Source of the DNA: Akebia trifoliata
Taxonomy: Eukaryota > Streptophyta > Magnoliopsida > Ranunculales > Lardizabalaceae
Reading direction: 5' to 3'
DNA: 64,000 nucleotides
Assembly: GCA_017979445.1 (NCBI GenBank)
Contig: CM030710.1
Coordinates: 17,656,248 to 17,720,247 of the forward strand
A model generated the notes under the pieces. That model was not told where the DNA came from, did not search any database, and worked only from the letters and a program-made list of their open reading frames with translations. Positions within the stretch are counted from its first letter, which is position 1. Each line of letters starts with the position of its first letter. Positions 60,998 through 64,000 of the stretch are shown here, piece after piece. The translations under genes were made by a program, and so were the position numbers.

Positions 60998-61010
60998 GAT
61001 GCCCCTCTTT
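60998..61010 (-). other. Polypurine tract of the Tat-like element
   Basis: Reverse complement AAAGAGGGGCATC directly before the LTR start. Confidence 0.8.
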
Positions 61011-61264
61011 GGCAGAGGGTTGAAGCAAACTAGATAGCAAATCTATTTTGGTAGATAGTGCGATATCTGAATGCCAAAGCTAGTGACAGTTCATTTTGCA
61101 GCTTGATTTAGCAATTCGTCGAGGTGTTCGGATCCTTGAGGATAAAACTCTCCCCGAGCTAAAAAGTTGTCAGGTCCTTGAGTGAGAGCTCTCACTGACA
61201 ATGTCAGATCCTTGAATTTTAAAGAATTCTCCCTGACTAAAAAGTGCAAATGTGCAAGTGTGTG

Positions 61265-61375
61265 CATTGTGTGAAACTGAGTAAAATCTGAGTATAATAA
61301 CCTGAGCATAATCGGAGCATAAATTGAGTATAAACTGAGCATAAATTGAGTATAAACTGAGCATAATTTCGAGAA
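61265..61375. repeat. Short tandem repeat, about 22-bp unit
   Basis: Imperfect copies of TGAGCATAAATTGAGTATA and variants, next to the larger 33-bp array. Confidence 0.7.
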
Positions 61376-61384
61376 AATCCTCGA

Positions 61385-62050
61385 TGGTAACTGAGGAAAA
61401 CCCAAGATATACCCTTTGCGGAAACTGAGCAAAATCCAAGATAACCCTTGGCGGCATCTAAGCAAAATCCAAGATAACCCTTGGCGGCGACTGAGCAAAA
61501 TCCAAGATAACCCTTGGCGGAAACTGAGTAAAATCCAAGATAACCCTTGGCGGCATCTGAGCAAAATCCAAGATAATCCTTGGCGGCAACTGAGCAAAAT
61601 CCAAGATAACCCTTGGCGGTTATTGAGCAAAATCCAAGATAACCCTTGGCGGCATCTGAGCAAAATCCAAGATAACCCTTGGCGGCAACTGAGCAAAATC
61701 AAAAATAACCCTTGGCGGCAACTGAGCAAAATCCAAGTTAACCTTTGGCGGTAACTGAGCAAAATCCAAGATAACCCTTGACGGCAACTGATCAAAATCC
61801 AAGTTAACCCTTGGCGGAAACTGAGCAAAATCCAAGATAACCCTTGGCGGCAACTGAGCAAAATCCAAGTTAACCCTTGGCGGCAACTGAGCAAAATCGC
61901 GGTAACTAAGCAAAATCCAAGATAACCCTTGGCGGAAACTGAGCAAAATTCAAGATAACCCTTGGCGAAAACTGAGCAAAATCCAAGATAATCCTTGGCG
62001 GCATCTGAGCAAAATCCAAGATAACCCTTTGCGGCATCTGAGCAAAATTG
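61385..62050. repeat. 33-bp tandem repeat array, about 20 units, in the Tat-like 3' region
   Basis: The unit is of the form CTGAGCAAAATCCAAGATAA followed by CCCTTGGCGGCAA, with point differences and one shortened unit near 61888. Because 33 is a multiple of three, it is open over long stretches on both strands (SKIQDNPWR repeated on plus, GLSWILLS on minus). There are no spacers, so it is not a CRISPR array. Confidence 0.95.
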
Positions 62051-63560
62051 GCAGATGAATGAATGGATTATGGGAAAGAATGAACGAATTTAGAGAAAAC
62101 TGATTAGAACGAATTTGGAAGATAATGAATCTAGAAGAGAAATGATTGAATCTAAAAATGATTGAATCTGGAAAAGAATCTGGAGAACGAAAGAATGCCA
62201 TATCTCCTATGTGAGATCCAAAATGCTTTTGTTTGAATCTCAAGGATTTATCAAAAAGTTTTATGAATTTAAAACCTGAGTTTTTATTTCTTTCGAACCT
62301 CAAGAGTTTTTTGAAAAACTGTTATCAAGAGGGTAACCTTAAGTTTGGGGTTCTCATTATCTTTTAGGATTAACATTGCTCGAAAACAAAATGCCCCTAG
62401 TTTGACAATGAACGTGGCATTGAAGATAATTGAACACATCATGCAAAAATTAAAAAAATGCCCCTAGTATAAGGGGGAAAAGTTACATTAAAGAAGAAAG
62501 AAAATGCCCATTGTATAAATGTTTGAAATATTTGATTACCACAAGCGCAATAAAGACTCAACTTTTAATTTTGATTAATTTTATTGAAGGTTTTGAGTCA
62601 AGCTCAAGAGAACAAAATTATTTTCTTTCGAGACTCATCAGAGAATTCACCCTTATCTCCCTTGGTTCACTTGGGGAAGTAAGAATTTTCAGATTGATCG
62701 TAGACAAGATACTTGTGGTTTCTGAGTCTATGCCTGGTTTAAGCTAAGTATTTAACTTGATTATTCGGACTTCTGATGTTTCAGCTCGGACCGCTCTCAA
62801 TTTGGGATTTTCTTCTATTTTTCTTTGTTGCTCTAACTTTTGCCTAGATCGTCTTTTCAGGTTTTCAATCTATCGAGCTTGCTCTAACTTTTGCCTAAAT
62901 CGCCTTTTCATGTTTTCAATCTAGTGAGCTTTTTCTTTTTTTCTTGGCTCTGATTGTTGTCAAAGTTGTCATTTCAGATTTTCAACCTTGCGAGCGTGCC
63001 GTAATTTTTGCCTAAGTCACCCTTTTGGGGTTTTCAACCTAGCAGACCTTTTTTCTTCTTTTTCTTTTCTTCCTGTCTGAACTTCTGGAGTTGCTGTCTG
63101 ATCATGCTTTGCTATCTTCCTTGAACTTTCGTACGGTACTTAGGAGGACTTTCATGGGTAGGCTTAGGACTAGGTATAAAATGAAAGGAATTTTGAGGCT
63201 CAAAAACCCAAATGCCCCTTGTGTGGCATTTCCTTTTAAATTATATTCTTTTTCCTTAAATTTTCTTCCCCATTTTGGATTTCTTTTTCTTTTGAATTTT
63301 TTCTTGATTTTTTATTATGTGGGGAAATAGATTTTTTTTTTGATGTGGTCGGGCCTGAAGTAACTTCTCAGGTTGCCTACGTACCTCAGAATTTTGGGAT
63401 CAGACCAAAACGTAGTTCGAAGCTTCCCTCCCCTAGGTTAGGTGATCGGGCTGAGAAAGAAAAAGGCATAATTTTTCTTTTTGAAAAGGCTGCAAAGGGG
63501 TTGAGAAAGGATATGTTGAACTGGGTAATAGGAGAATTGATTCGGCCAAAGATGGCCTCC

Positions 63561-64000
63561 TTAAATGTAGTACCGTTTGATTTGGTCAAGGTTGGTTGGT
63601 TCTGGTAATTCGATTCCATCATGATCTTGAAGCCTGACAGTTTTTCCTGGTAATATTTCCTTGATGATGAATGGACCTCCCCAATTTGGTTTGAACTTCC
63701 CTCTAGGGTCAAAGATAGGTGCCCGACTCTCTTTGAGTACTAAGTCCCCGACTTGTAAGTGACGGGCCTTGATCTTTTTGTCAAATGCGCGGGCGACTCT
63801 TCTTTGATAAGCTTGTACGTGGTACAACGCTCTTAATCATTTTTCTTCGATCAAATTCAATTCTTCATACCGTTGGCGAACCCAATCTGCTTCTGATAAC
63901 TGACTTTCTAACAAAACCCTGAGAGACAGAATCTCCATTTCAACTGGCAAGACTATTTCCATGCCATACACTAAGGAGTAGGGAGTAGCTCCAGTGGGGG
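63561..64000 (-). pseudogene. Tat-like integrase C-terminus, one premature stop
   Basis: The minus-strand translation from the edge reads TPYSLVYGMEIVLPVEMEI, then LSEADWVRQRYEELNLIEEK, a TGA stop (63837-63839), and in the same frame YQRRVARAFDKKIKARHLQ, VGDLVLKESRAP, DPRGKFKPNWGGPFIIKE and NLDQIKRYYI. This is the C-terminal part of plant Tat/Ogre-type gypsy integrase. The stop falls where relatives have an arginine (CGA to TGA fits cytosine deamination). Otherwise the frame is open for 146 codons, so this copy is much younger than the body at 46730-51220. Confidence 0.9.

Larger units (their letters stand above)
59258..64000 (-). mobile_element. Tat/Ogre-like Ty3/gypsy element, 3' half, runs off the right edge
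   Basis: Reading right to left: integrase C-terminus (64000-63561), a 2.5-kb 3' untranslated region with tandem repeats, polypurine tract AAAGAGGGGCATC (60998-61010), and 3' LTR 'd' (59258-60997). A long, repeat-bearing 3' region between pol and LTR is known for Tat/Ogre elements. The 5' LTR, gag and most of pol lie outside the window, so completeness cannot be judged. Confidence 0.88.

Noticed and set aside
61091..61894. 267-codon minus-strand frame and the 112-codon plus-strand frame at 61416-61754
   Set aside because: Both are by-products of a 33-bp tandem repeat that stays open in several frames; no gene-like composition or start context.
61385..62050. CRISPR-like regular repeat
   Set aside because: Direct head-to-tail copies with no unique spacers, in a plant retrotransposon.

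Overview
This window is plant nuclear DNA: AT-rich, intron-bearing and packed with nested plant transposable elements. I do not name a species. Only two host genes can be supported, both on the minus strand. The first is the 5' part of a vacuolar/prevacuolar t-SNARE (syntaxin SYP2 family), with exons 1-2 at 2897-3270. The second is a complete 13-exon gene at 24589-40115 for a chloroplast-targeted Mfd/TRCF-like DEAD-type DNA helicase of about 827 residues. I reassembled its introns by hand from splice sites and codon phase, including a 45-nt microexon at 26576-26620.

Layout. 1-2580: old Ty3/gypsy debris (pol C-terminus, PPT, LTR, a small MITE, a decayed gag). 2897-3270: syntaxin exons. 3333-19254: an ancient tandem duplication of about 2.8 kb of sequence just upstream of the syntaxin start codon. 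After duplicating, copy 1 took in a solo LTR (4535-5416) and a MITE (6445-7060), and copy 2 took in a 7955-bp Ty1/copia element (8980-16934) and a 911-bp Mutator-like TIR element (17514-18424). With these four insertions removed, the two copies are about 2782 and 2751 bp. 19404-21375: five tandem double-hairpin elements separated by (TA)n. 21471-22689: a Tourist-like MITE holding a sixth, decayed double-hairpin element.

24589-40115 is the helicase gene. Its introns hold a short non-autonomous LTR element (33791-35330) and a 5'-truncated LINE (37509-38945), which itself sits inside a TAA-flanked MITE (37219-39040). 40466-40634 is a foldback upstream of the helicase gene.

From 42799 to the right edge is a retrotransposon graveyard. 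It holds four LTRs of one Tat/Ogre-like Ty3/gypsy family (42799-44568, 44714-46244, 55535-56991, 59258-60997), a decayed Tat-type gag-protease body (46730-51220), a 2.66-kb Del/Tekay-type solo LTR (52101-54755), a related LTR fragment (57766-about 59040), and the 3' half of a Tat-like element on the minus strand running off the right edge. That element's 3' untranslated region carries about 20 copies of a 33-bp tandem repeat.

I found no operon, CRISPR array, rRNA or convincing tRNA gene. The most unusual structures are the (TA)n-associated double-hairpin family and the satellite-like array inside the retrotransposon 3' region. The claims of novelty are limited: each structure resembles a known class of plant repeat, and whether these families are described cannot be settled without database searches.
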